DNA from: Effrenium voratum
Lineage: Eukaryota > Sar > Dinophyceae > Suessiales > Symbiodiniaceae
Reading direction: 5' to 3'
Assembly (NCBI GenBank): GCA_963377175.1
Contig: CAUJNA010000510.1
Location: forward strand, 147,964-211,963
Length of the DNA stretch: 64,000 nucleotides
Shown: positions 57,227-64,000 of the stretch, in pieces
Numbering within the stretch: the first letter of the stretch is position 1
Layout of the letters: each line of letters starts with the position of its first letter
The notes under the pieces: generated by a model
The model's database searches: none
What the model was told of the DNA's origin: nothing
The model's input: the letters and a program-made list of their open reading frames with translations, nothing else
Translations under genes and position numbers: made by a program

Positions 57227-58453
57227 CTAGGCCGCCTCGATGTCTCGGGCCAGCTGGTCGTAGCTCGGCGGAGGCAGGCGGCTCTGGCGCGACTGCCCCG
57301 AGCTGCGGGAGCTTGCCCGGGAGTTCGGCTGGGACTGAGGCAGAGTCACGGGGTTCAGGCCCCAGGAGAAGGGGCGGGGCGTGTGATTGGTCTGCGCCTG
57401 GACTCGGAAGCCAGACTGCGAGGCGCGGCTACTTGCGGGGCTGCCCGAAGTGCTGCTGCCGGTGCGCAGCGTGAAGTGCTGGGGCTGCGTGGCGTCGTTC
57501 ATGTTGTTGGCGGACCGGACGTCCTGCACGGCCGCGTCCTCACTACCCTGCTGAGGCCGGAAGAGCGTGTTCTCCAGCACCCAGCCCGTGCCGCGGGCCA
57601 GGCCGTAGGCTGCGCCGCCTGCGAGTCCCACAGCCAACCCTGCCGTGGCCGCTGCGCCAACTCCCGCCGTGGCAGCCATCGCTCCAGCAACCTCGCCCGC
57701 CGTAGGTGCGAGGGCTGCTGCTCCTTCTGCCAGGCCCCCCAAGTAGCCAAAGGCCCCGCCCACGCCCTCGGCGGCAGCGGCTACCTCACCCTCCTCTGCG
57801 GCCACCGCAGCCGTCTCCTCTATAGCCTGCGCTGCGCCGCGCTCCACCTCCTGCGCGCGCTGCCCCGCCTCGTCCAGGAGGCGCTCTACGTCGTCGGGTC
57901 GGCCTATGATCTGTGGCGGCGGCTGCGGCTGCGGTCCTGGGCGGGGCAATACATTCATGCGCACGTACTCAGCAGCGTCCTGGGGGAGCTGGGAGCGGAA
58001 GGCCTGCACCGCCGCGAGCCCTGCTGCTCCTGCGCCCACCAGGTCCGCTGCTGCCTGCGCTCCGTCGGCCGCGCTGCGCAGACGGCCCGTGATGGAGGGC
58101 GGGCCCTGGCCGTTGTTCGTCAGCGCGTCGGCCTCTGGGTCTCCAGCCAGATCGTCCTCGCCGAAGCGGTTTCCTCCGCCTTGGCGCATCCGGGCCAAGT
58201 CCTCGTCCGTGGCCTCGGCGGGAGTGCGGAAGCCTTCCTCTGGAATCGCCCTCAGCGGCGTGTGCTGCAGAGGCTGCGGGTTGGGGTCCTCGCTGGACTG
58301 TACGAAATCGTCCAAGTAGAAGTGGCTCGTGACGAACGTGGTGGCCTTGCGGTCCGGCTGGTCCAGGGGCAGCGGCTCGTTCCGCTCCAGGTAGCACACA
58401 ACCTGCTCGAAGCGCGGGCGCTGATTGAAGCCGTGGGACCGAAGCGTCTTCAT
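57227..58453 (-). CDS. Ala/Gly-rich viral protein, probable virion component
   Basis: 408 residues. The first 80 are ordinary (MKTLRSHGFNQRPRFEQVV). The middle is low-complexity, with a long Ala/Gly hydrophobic run at about residues 245-300 (GYLGGLAEGAAALAPTAGEV, AGLAVGLAGGAAYGLARG) able to cross or bury in a membrane. The tail is Ser/Gln/Pro-rich (QSQPNSRASSRSSGQSRQS). It has no known enzyme motif. Its place directly upstream of the capsid gene suggests a minor virion or membrane protein. Two degraded relatives lie at 27531-28421 and 37446-37545. Confidence 0.65.
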   Translation of the reverse strand: MKTLRSHGFNQRPRFEQVVCYLERNEPLPLDQPDRKATTFVTSHFYLDDFVQSSEDPNPQPLQHTPLRAIPEEGFRTPAEATDEDLARMRQGGGNRFGEDDLAGDPEADALTNNGQGPPSITGRLRSAADGAQAAADLVGAGAAGLAAVQAFRSQLPQDAAEYVRMNVLPRPGPQPQPPPQIIGRPDDVERLLDEAGQRAQEVERGAAQAIEETAAVAAEEGEVAAAAEGVGGAFGYLGGLAEGAAALAPTAGEVAGAMAATAGVGAAATAGLAVGLAGGAAYGLARGTGWVLENTLFRPQQGSEDAAVQDVRSANNMNDATQPQHFTLRTGSSTSGSPASSRASQSGFRVQAQTNHTPRPFSWGLNPVTLPQSQPNSRASSRSSGQSRQSRLPPPSYDQLARDIEAA

Positions 58454-58464
58454 CTCTTTATGGG

Positions 58465-58755
58465 TTACTGCGCGGCAACTTCGCCCGCTGCGCGTTCCAC
58501 GCCCCTGCGCTCGGCGCGCGCGTAGCGCAGCTGAGGTACCTGGCGGTGCACGGCCTCCGTCAGCCGGCTCACATCATCCAGGTGCCGCTGCCCCTCTGGG
58601 GCCAGCCGGCGCTCGCCAAGCCAGGCGTTGAAGGCCCTCGCCTCCTCCAGCTCTCGCTGGCGCTTCAGCAGCAGCGGCTGCAGGTCGTAGCTGGGGAACG
58701 TCTTTCGAAACCACCGGAGCATCTGCGGCTCGTTGCGAGGCTCTATGCTCATCAT
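58465..58755 (-). CDS. Small viral protein, 96 residues
   Basis: MMSIEPRNEPQMLRWFRKTF, then a helical, Arg/Glu-rich body. It has 11 bases of spacing to the next gene. No motif was recognised. The end of its homologue is present at about 27440-27520. Confidence 0.55.
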   Translation of the reverse strand: MMSIEPRNEPQMLRWFRKTFPSYDLQPLLLKRQRELEEARAFNAWLGERRLAPEGQRHLDDVSRLTEAVHRQVPQLRYARAERRGVERAAGEVAAQ

Positions 58756-58760
58756 GGTTT

Positions 58761-59411
58761 TTACACTAGGACGCTAGCTCCCGCCGTCAGCCGGTCGTAC
58801 GCCGACTGCCTCTCCAGCATGCGCACGGCGCGCTCGCTCGGCCGAGGCGCTTCTACGGGCTCGGGCCGTACCTCTCTGTGTACCTCGGGCTCGGGCTGTA
58901 CCTCGGGCTCGGGCTGTACCTCGGGCTCTAGCTGCGGCTCGGGCACGGGCGCTGCCTTGGGCGCAGCCTTGGGCTTGGGTGCTGCCTTGGGCTTGGGAGC
59001 TGGCGCGGCAACTGCCTTGGGTGCTTGCTTGGGTGCTGCCTTGGGCGCGGGCGCTGCCTTGGGCACGGGCGCTGCCTTGGGTGCTGCCTTGGGCGCTGCC
59101 TTGGGTGCTGCCTTGGGCGCTGCCTTGGCCACGGGCGCTGCCTTGGCCACGGGTGCTGCTGCTGCCTTGGGTGCAGCCTTGGGAGCCGTCTTGGGCTTTG
59201 GGGGAAATCTCACCCTCTTGGGACGGAAGGGGGAGTCATACGCCGGCTCCATGGGCAGGTCGTCGATCAATTTTTCTCTCCTCGCCAGGTCTTCGATCAT
59301 TCTTTTTCTCTTCGCCTGGGGCAGCTCGGGCGGCTTCGGCTTGTTTTTGCTGCCCGGGGGCCTGCCTCTAGGCCTTGGCGCCGGTTGCGCTTGCTTCATC
59401 GGTTTTTTCAT
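58761..59411 (-). CDS. AT-hook and H1-like basic protein
   Basis: 216 residues. An AT-hook (PRPRGRPPGSK, residues 12-22) is followed by a basic linker, about 60 residues of KAAPKAAP-type repeats like the tail of histone H1 or bacterial H1-like proteins, an acidic Pro/Glu repeat (PEVQPEPEVQ), and a short C-terminal helix. Such proteins bind and condense DNA. It probably packages the genome in the particle or acts on host chromatin, which is inference. Dinoflagellates largely lack bulk nucleosomes, so a basic DNA-condensing protein is notable. The repeat also yields long Trp/Leu-rich antisense frames that are artefacts. Confidence 0.75.
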   Translation of the reverse strand: MKKPMKQAQPAPRPRGRPPGSKNKPKPPELPQAKRKRMIEDLARREKLIDDLPMEPAYDSPFRPKRVRFPPKPKTAPKAAPKAAAAPVAKAAPVAKAAPKAAPKAAPKAAPKAAPVPKAAPAPKAAPKQAPKAVAAPAPKPKAAPKPKAAPKAAPVPEPQLEPEVQPEPEVQPEPEVHREVRPEPVEAPRPSERAVRMLERQSAYDRLTAGASVLV

Positions 59412-59443
59412 AGAAGATATTTTTTTTAAAGACCTTCGGGGAA

Positions 59444-60191
59444 TTAGACGTGATCCAAAAACAGCACGAAGGACAAGGACGAGCCCCGCAGTCGGACGAC
59501 TTGGCCTTCCAGGTCTGTCAGCCGGAAGCGCAGGTGTCTCGGGGTGATGGGGCCCCTAACGGCCATGAAGTGCCCGTCATCGGAGCCGGTCTCCACGATG
59601 GTGCCCACGCCGCTCTTCAGCGTTATCTTGGACAGGATGTCGTCCCCCAGTTTGCCCAGCACGCGGCTGGCGTTGGCCAGCTGGGGGCAGCGCAGGTAGA
59701 CCTCGTTGTATGCCATCATGCGCACGAACTCGAAGACCTGCTGCCCGCCGGAGACGAAGCTCGGGCCGAGCATGTGGTCGATGCTGAAGGGCTGGGATGG
59801 CGAGGCGGCCGGCGAGGTGGGGTAGTCCACAGCGTTAGGGAACTGCTGCTGCAGCTCCAGATCGTTCAGAATGAGGCGGTTGCCGTCGTAGGCTACGCTG
59901 TGGCTGTTCGTGGTCTCGCTGTAGGTAGCAGTAGCGAAGTTGGAGCTGATCCAGGCGGCCAGCCGGGAGCCCGTGTAGGCGCCCTCGGGCAGCAGCGCCC
60001 AGTTCAGCGTGCCGAGCGCGGCGTCCACCCAGTAGAGGTAGCGACCGCGATCAGTCGACAAAAAGCTGTCCGCGATTCTGATCTTATAGACGGCCAGCCT
60101 GCTGCAGGTGCAGGGACTCTCCCAGGTCTACCTCGAAGTCGCTGTCTGAGCCGGCTACCCTCTTGCGGCTGTCCACGTAGATCGTCGTCAT
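59444..60191 (-). pseudogene. Penton / minor capsid protein (single jelly roll), frameshifted
   Basis: It starts MTTIYVDSRKRVAGSDSDFE and continues through HLQQAG. A 1-base change near 60092 follows, then VYKIRIADSFLSTDRGRYLY, LPEGAYTGSRLAAWI and the closing strand RHLRFRLTDLEGQVVRLRGSS. This order (VDSR..GSDSDF, an IADS strand, PEGAY, terminal R-L-D-G strand) is that of Polinton and virophage penton proteins, which fill the capsid vertices. Length about 248 codons, usual for the family. Confidence 0.78.
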
Positions 60192-60315
60192 TCTTTTCTT
60201 TAGGAAGCCACCCGTTCTGCGAACGACGGGCGGCTGGACTGCTGCGACGGAGGTGCAGCACTGAGCGCCTGAGGCGCAGGAGATAGTCTCGCACCTCGCA
60301 TTGATGAGCGTAGAG

Positions 60316-61107
60316 CTAGCGAACAGCTTCTGGCCCAGGAAGCTGAGCGCCGCTCCCATCGGCTTCTTTTTCCAGAGCGATGCGCTCTTCGAAGCGCAAG
60401 TAGAACATCTCATTCTTTGGCTTGAGGTAGTAGACGAAGAGGAAGCTGTAGGGCTCTCGGGTCGCCTGCTCGTAGATCCTGTGCAGCTTGTCCTTCGGCA
60501 GCAGGGCGCTGAGCTCTTCGAGGACGGCCTCCAGCTCGTGCTGGTTGCGCAGCCTCCAGCAGCAGAGGAATTGCTGATTGACCCGCACGGCTGCGCTGAT
60601 TAGTCTCAGCTTCTGTGAGCTCACCCCGGTGCTGATTTGGAGGTGCCGACCCCTGATGAAGAGCGTGTCCAGGGCGCCGTGGGCCTTGTGCAGCTGTGGG
60701 CTATCTGCGAAGTCGTCGCAGATTATCAGCACCTGATACAGCTTCTTCATCTCCAACTTCTTGGATGTCTCGGTGATCTCGCGCTGCCTCTGGATGATGC
60801 CCCGCAGCGCTGCCTCGTCCCACTCGTCGTAGTAGGCCTGTTCCCGCTCGGTATTAACGCCCAGGTCCTCCTCTATGTACTTCTTGACGGGGATCCAGCC
60901 GTCGTCGATATTGATGGACGGACTGAAGATAGAGATTTTCTCGAAGACTCCGCGGTATTGCTCCAGAATCATGCTGATCAGCGCCACGGTTTTGCCGGAC
61001 TTGCTGGGGCCGAGGAAGATGCCCGTACATGGTACCAGGGGCACCACGGGGTCCGTGGGCTGTTTGCTGCTGTACTCGGCCGTAGGAAACAGCTTGATCT
61101 TCCCCAT
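60316..61107 (-). CDS. A32/FtsK-HerA-type genome packaging ATPase
   Basis: 263 residues from MGKIKLFPTAEY. Walker A GPSKSGKT (33-40), Walker B VLIICDD (126-132), then a sensor-like GVSSQKLRLIS. This is the packaging motor of Polinton-like viruses and nucleocytoplasmic large DNA viruses, which pumps DNA into the capsid. The frame is open further upstream, but the Met at 61107 precedes all conserved sequence. It appears intact. Confidence 0.87.
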   Translation of the reverse strand: MGKIKLFPTAEYSSKQPTDPVVPLVPCTGIFLGPSKSGKTVALISMILEQYRGVFEKISIFSPSINIDDGWIPVKKYIEEDLGVNTEREQAYYDEWDEAALRGIIQRQREITETSKKLEMKKLYQVLIICDDFADSPQLHKAHGALDTLFIRGRHLQISTGVSSQKLRLISAAVRVNQQFLCCWRLRNQHELEAVLEELSALLPKDKLHRIYEQATREPYSFLFVYYLKPKNEMFYLRFEERIALEKEADGSGAQLPGPEAVR

Positions 61108-61237
61108 GACTTTGTTCCTTTGCCTTACTTGCCAAATTCGACGCGGGGAAGCCGCGGCTCCGGAGGCGCAGGACCGCGAGCAGGGTGGTGCGCAGGTCGG
61201 CCAGGGGGGTGTTTCGCTGGCCATGGCCAGGGAATTT

Positions 61238-61264
61238 GAAGTGAAGGACAAGATCCTTCACTTC
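61238..61264. promoter_or_regulatory. Perfect hairpin between ATPase and adenine methyltransferase
   Basis: GAAGTGAAGG-ACAAGAT-CCTTCACTTC: 10-base perfect arms around a 7-base loop, in the roughly 210 bases between two divergent gene starts. It could be an operator or cruciform, or chance within an extended coding frame. Confidence 0.4.
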
Positions 61265-61318
61265 CTGGTATACTTCCAGTTCGACACGAATGTCTTGCGC
61301 ACTGTCATAAAGGCTGGC

Positions 61319-61527
61319 ATGCAACTGAAGTACATGGGAAGTAAATCATGGTTAGCTCCACACGTGCACCGGCTGCTGGGGGACGTCGCCGTGCTTCACT
61401 CTCCCTTCTTCGGCTCTGGAAAGCTGGAGTACTACCTCGCAACCCGGCGTCCGGCCCTGGAGGTGCGTGGTGTCGACGCCTTTGAGCCCGTCGCAAACCT
61501 GCACCGCTGCTACTTAAGGCAAGACCC
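61319..61527 (+). pseudogene. Adenine DNA methyltransferase (D12 class), 5' part only
   Basis: MQLKYMGSKSWLAPHVHRLL, then SPFFGSGKLEYYLATRRP and VRGVDAFEPVANLHRC. The first motif and FFGSGK are the SAM-binding signature of D12-class (Dam-like) N6-adenine methyltransferases. The DPPY catalytic motif and the rest are missing because an inverted piece of the fibre gene begins at about 61528. About 70 of the usual 250 or so residues remain. It is divergent from the ATPase gene. Confidence 0.7.
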
Positions 61528-61648
61528 GAGAGAGGAGCCACGAAATGCAGGTTGCGAACGACGTTGCTTCCGCGAAGGAGCTCCCAAGTTGTGAAGCCCG
61601 CCCAGGCCGGCACGTTAACAACTCCGCCGCCGGAAAGCTGCAGGGCGG
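61528..61648 (-). pseudogene. Inverted segment of the fibre gene
   Basis: Matches the reverse complement of about 42244-42365 (GAGCTCCCAAGT...CCGGCGGCGGAGTTGTTAAC on the other strand). It is immediately followed by the direct continuation of the fibre sequence. Confidence 0.85.
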
Positions 61649-61649
61649 C

Positions 61650-64000
61650 GAGCTGCGCTGGCCAACGGCGACGACACGCTGAGCATCACGGCAGACTGCT
61701 ACTCCGTCGCAGCGGCGGACGCGGCCCTCGCGGCAGCCTTGCTGGCCTACTACACCTCCTCACAAGTGGACACTCTGTTGGACGACTACCGCACCGGAAC
61801 GGCGCAGGACGCGGAGACGACCAGCGCCATCACGGCGGCGCTGCTGGCCTACTACACCGCGGCGCAAGTGGACGCGCTGTTGGGAGACTACCGCACGGCG
61901 AGCGCGCAGGACACGCAGACGCAGGCCGCCATCGCGGGCGCGCTGCTGGCCTACCGGACGGGCCCGGACCAGGACGTGTTCACCACCAACCAAAGCACCT
62001 CGGCGCTGGTGGCGTACCGCTCAGCCGCAGACCAGGACACGGCGACGGCCTCGAGCATCGCCGCCGCGCTGCTCAGCTACTACACCATCGCGCAAGTGGA
62101 CGGTTTGTTGACCAACAAGCTCGGAGTCGCGGAGGCAGCCTCTGCGCTGCAGATAGCAGTGCGCTTTCCGGACGACGGAGGGGCCGACGAGGTGGTGGCC
62201 GCCATAGGAGAGCAGATCCTGGGCCCCACGGACGTCTCGCTCTCAAACTGGTCGGTTCGCCCCAGCAGCGGCTGCAGCGTGGTCCTGGCCACGCACACCG
62301 CGGGAGTGAGCGTGGACGGCTACACCCTGACCCTGGCGGCGAACCCGTGGAACATCGTGCGCACCTACAACTTGACGCCCGGCAGAGAGCTGCTCTTCGC
62401 CTGCCGCTACCGGCGCGGCACGGCCTCCAACTTCGTGGTGTACATGTCCGAGGCCGACAACGTCTACGACCCATTGTACGGCAGCTTCGTGGGCGACCAG
62501 GGCGCCTGGAGCACGGCCAAGAGGTACTTCACAGTGCCTCCGAACGGAGTTGCGAAGCTGCACTTTGGGGCGCACTTCCAGGCGCCGGGCCTGCCCAACC
62601 AGACGGCAGGAACGGTGGACGTCTACGGCCTCCAGATCCTGGACGCAACCCTGGAGACCGGCAACACAAACACAGCGGAGGAGGAGGACACGGCGGCCTC
62701 GGCGCTGCTGCTGAAGCACGAGTTCCTCGACGGAGGGGCGGACGACGTCACGCTGGCAACCCTGGGCGAGGTGCTGCTGGAACCCACGCTCACCACGCTA
62801 GGAAATTGTCTGGTGCGCTCCAACAGCCAGAGCTCCGTGGCCTCGGCCAGCTTCACGGTGGGAGGCTTCCAGCTGGAGGGCTACGCCATGACCCTGAGCG
62901 CCTTCGCCTGGAACATCGTGCGCACCTACACGCTGACGCCGGGGAGACGCTACTCCTTCGGCTGCCGGTACCGGCTGGGCACGGCCTCAACTTGGTGATG
63001 TACGTCAGCGCGGCCGACAACGACTACGTGGGCGTCACCGGCACCTTCCTCGGCACGCCCTCGCAGGGCGTCTGGAGCACGGCGCGCCTGGACTTCTCGG
63101 CGCCGCCGGGCGGAATCGCGAAGCTGCACTTCGGAGCCTTCGGCGGCTCCATCCCCGGGCTGGTGCAGCAGTCGGCGGGCGCGCTGGACCTGTACAGCAT
63201 GCAGATCAGGGCCAGCGCCTTCGAGGGAGAGTCTGTCTCGGTAACGGACCTGCTGGCGGACTCGCTGGCCCTCACGGGCTCGGCCACGCTGGACGGGCTC
63301 ACCGCGCAGGGCAACGTGGGCGGCGACCAGCTGCTGTGCAACGACGTGAACTGCACCGACGTGTTCACCACGGGCGTGGACGCCTCGGGCGCAGTCTCCT
63401 GCGCAGCGCTCACAGCCACCGGCACCGTCGCCGGAGCCACGCTGTCGTCCACAGGCGCCGTGTCGGGCAGCTCGCTGAGCATCACTGGCGCGGCCAGCGT
63501 GGGCCTCTTGAGCTCGGCCGCCGGAATCACGGGCAGCACACTCACCATCAACAACACGGCCAACGCCGGGAACTTCACCACGGTGGGCGACGTGTCCACG
63601 GGCACGCTGACGGCCTCGGGCGCAGCAACCGCGGCGAGCTTCGCAGCCACCGGGGCGCTCACGGGCGCCACGCTGACCCATCACCGGGGCGGCCTCCGCG
63701 GGCCCGCTGGACTGCGAGAGCCTGGACTGCACCTTCACGGCCACGAGCGGCGGAGTGTCGACGGGCAGCGTGGTGTGCGGCGACGTGACGAGCTCGGGCA
63801 CGGTCTCCGCGCCGCAGCTCTTCGCGTCCAACTCGCTCACCGTGACCAACACCTCCGACTTCTCGGACGATCTCTTCTTGACGAAGAACTGGGCGGGCTG
63901 GAGCAAGCTGCAAGTGTCCAACAACAGCGCGGCCCCCGACAGCGGCCCGGAGCTGCGGCTGCTGGGCAACCAGAGCGCACGGGTCTTCCTGGAGCGGGAC
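61650..64000 (+). pseudogene. Second fibre copy, 5'-truncated, runs off the window
   Basis: Follows the first fibre gene from about position 42360 onwards at high identity: ALLAYYTSAQVDALL-type repeats, the two beta modules and the glycine-rich beta repeats. It lacks the first 1.1 kb. One base is lost at about 62988 (GCCTCAAC for GCCTCCAAC) and one gained at about 63680, which break the frame. The S74 end lies beyond the window. Confidence 0.85.

Larger units (their letters stand above)
41148..61527. mobile_element. Endogenous Maverick/Polinton-like virus, one unit
   Basis: The unit carries the class-defining set: protein-primed PolB, retroviral-type integrase, packaging ATPase, capsid and penton proteins. 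It also has a fibre, two DNA methyltransferases and a basic AT-hook protein. Its length of about 20 kb is usual for the class. A second fibre copy in the same orientation starts right after it. No terminal inverted repeat or target duplication was recognised. Multiple frameshifts mark it as a fossil. Confidence 0.85.

Noticed and set aside
58546..59547. Plus-strand frame rich in Gly/Leu/Trp over the H1-like gene
   Set aside because: Mirror image of the KAAP repeat. The minus strand has an AT-hook and a coherent domain order.
41148..61527. Bacteriophage or bacterial contamination
   Set aside because: The fibre and S74 end recall phages, but the capsid, penton, integrase, PolB and ATPase set is that of eukaryotic Polinton-like viruses, and viral scraps lie within host LINE and satellite DNA.

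Overview
This looks like nuclear DNA of a dinoflagellate alga, probably close to Symbiodinium. The supporting observations are: an unedited-looking fragment of dinoflagellate-type mitochondrial cox1; three tandem genes whose introns appear to be GC-AG, a donor type common in dinoflagellates; a LINE carrying the dinoflagellate-style GEAGNPGPG signature; a dinoflagellate-type tyrosine-recombinase fragment; and long, sparse intergenic DNA full of microsatellites. The species assignment is inference.

Layout. 1-10 kb holds ordinary host genes on the minus strand: an alpha/beta hydrolase with a C-terminal membrane segment, an FkbM-type methyltransferase exon, and a poorly resolved multi-exon gene. 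10.3-20.4 kb is a tandem duplication (period about 2.8-3.0 kb) with three full copies and one internally deleted copy of an unusual fusion gene: coiled coil, IQ motif, guanylate-binding-protein-like GTPase, then an Hsp20/alpha-crystallin-like domain completed across a short GC-AG intron. 20.4-23 kb is simple-sequence DNA. 24.5-25.7 kb has a nuclear copy of cox1 between inverted repeats. 26-27.4 kb is a tyrosine-recombinase element fragment. 31.2-39.2 kb is a decayed LINE whose ORF1-like region has been interrupted by a tRNA-Ile gene plus a scrap of viral DNA.

The most striking content is an endogenous virus of the Maverick/Polinton or Polinton-like class. From about 41.1 to 61.5 kb lies a unit of about 20 kb. 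In order it holds: a fibre with an S74-type chaperone end (+), a retroviral-type integrase (+), three paralogous coiled-coil proteins (-), a protein-primed family B DNA polymerase (-), two small proteins (-), a cytosine DNA methyltransferase (+), a dense repeat array, a tRNA-like sequence, the major capsid protein (-), an Ala/Gly-rich protein (-), a small protein (-), an AT-hook/H1-like protein (-), the penton/minor capsid protein (-), the packaging ATPase (-) and the start of an adenine methyltransferase (+). A second fibre copy then begins in the same orientation at 61.5 kb and runs off the window, so the units look head-to-tail. A third, inverted and deleted fragment (end of the small gene, Ala/Gly-rich protein, capsid, tRNA-like, array, methyltransferase) lies at 27.4-30.5 kb. 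Smaller viral scraps lie at 23.0 kb and 37.45 kb. Frameshifts in the polymerase, fibre, capsid, penton and methyltransferase, and a stop codon in the polymerase, show these copies are fossils, although the virion genes remain easy to read.

As a system, the viral genes make a full replication, integration, packaging and capsid set, plus two DNA methyltransferases and a DNA-condensing protein. The host GTPase-Hsp20 cluster is a separate, independently interesting locus.
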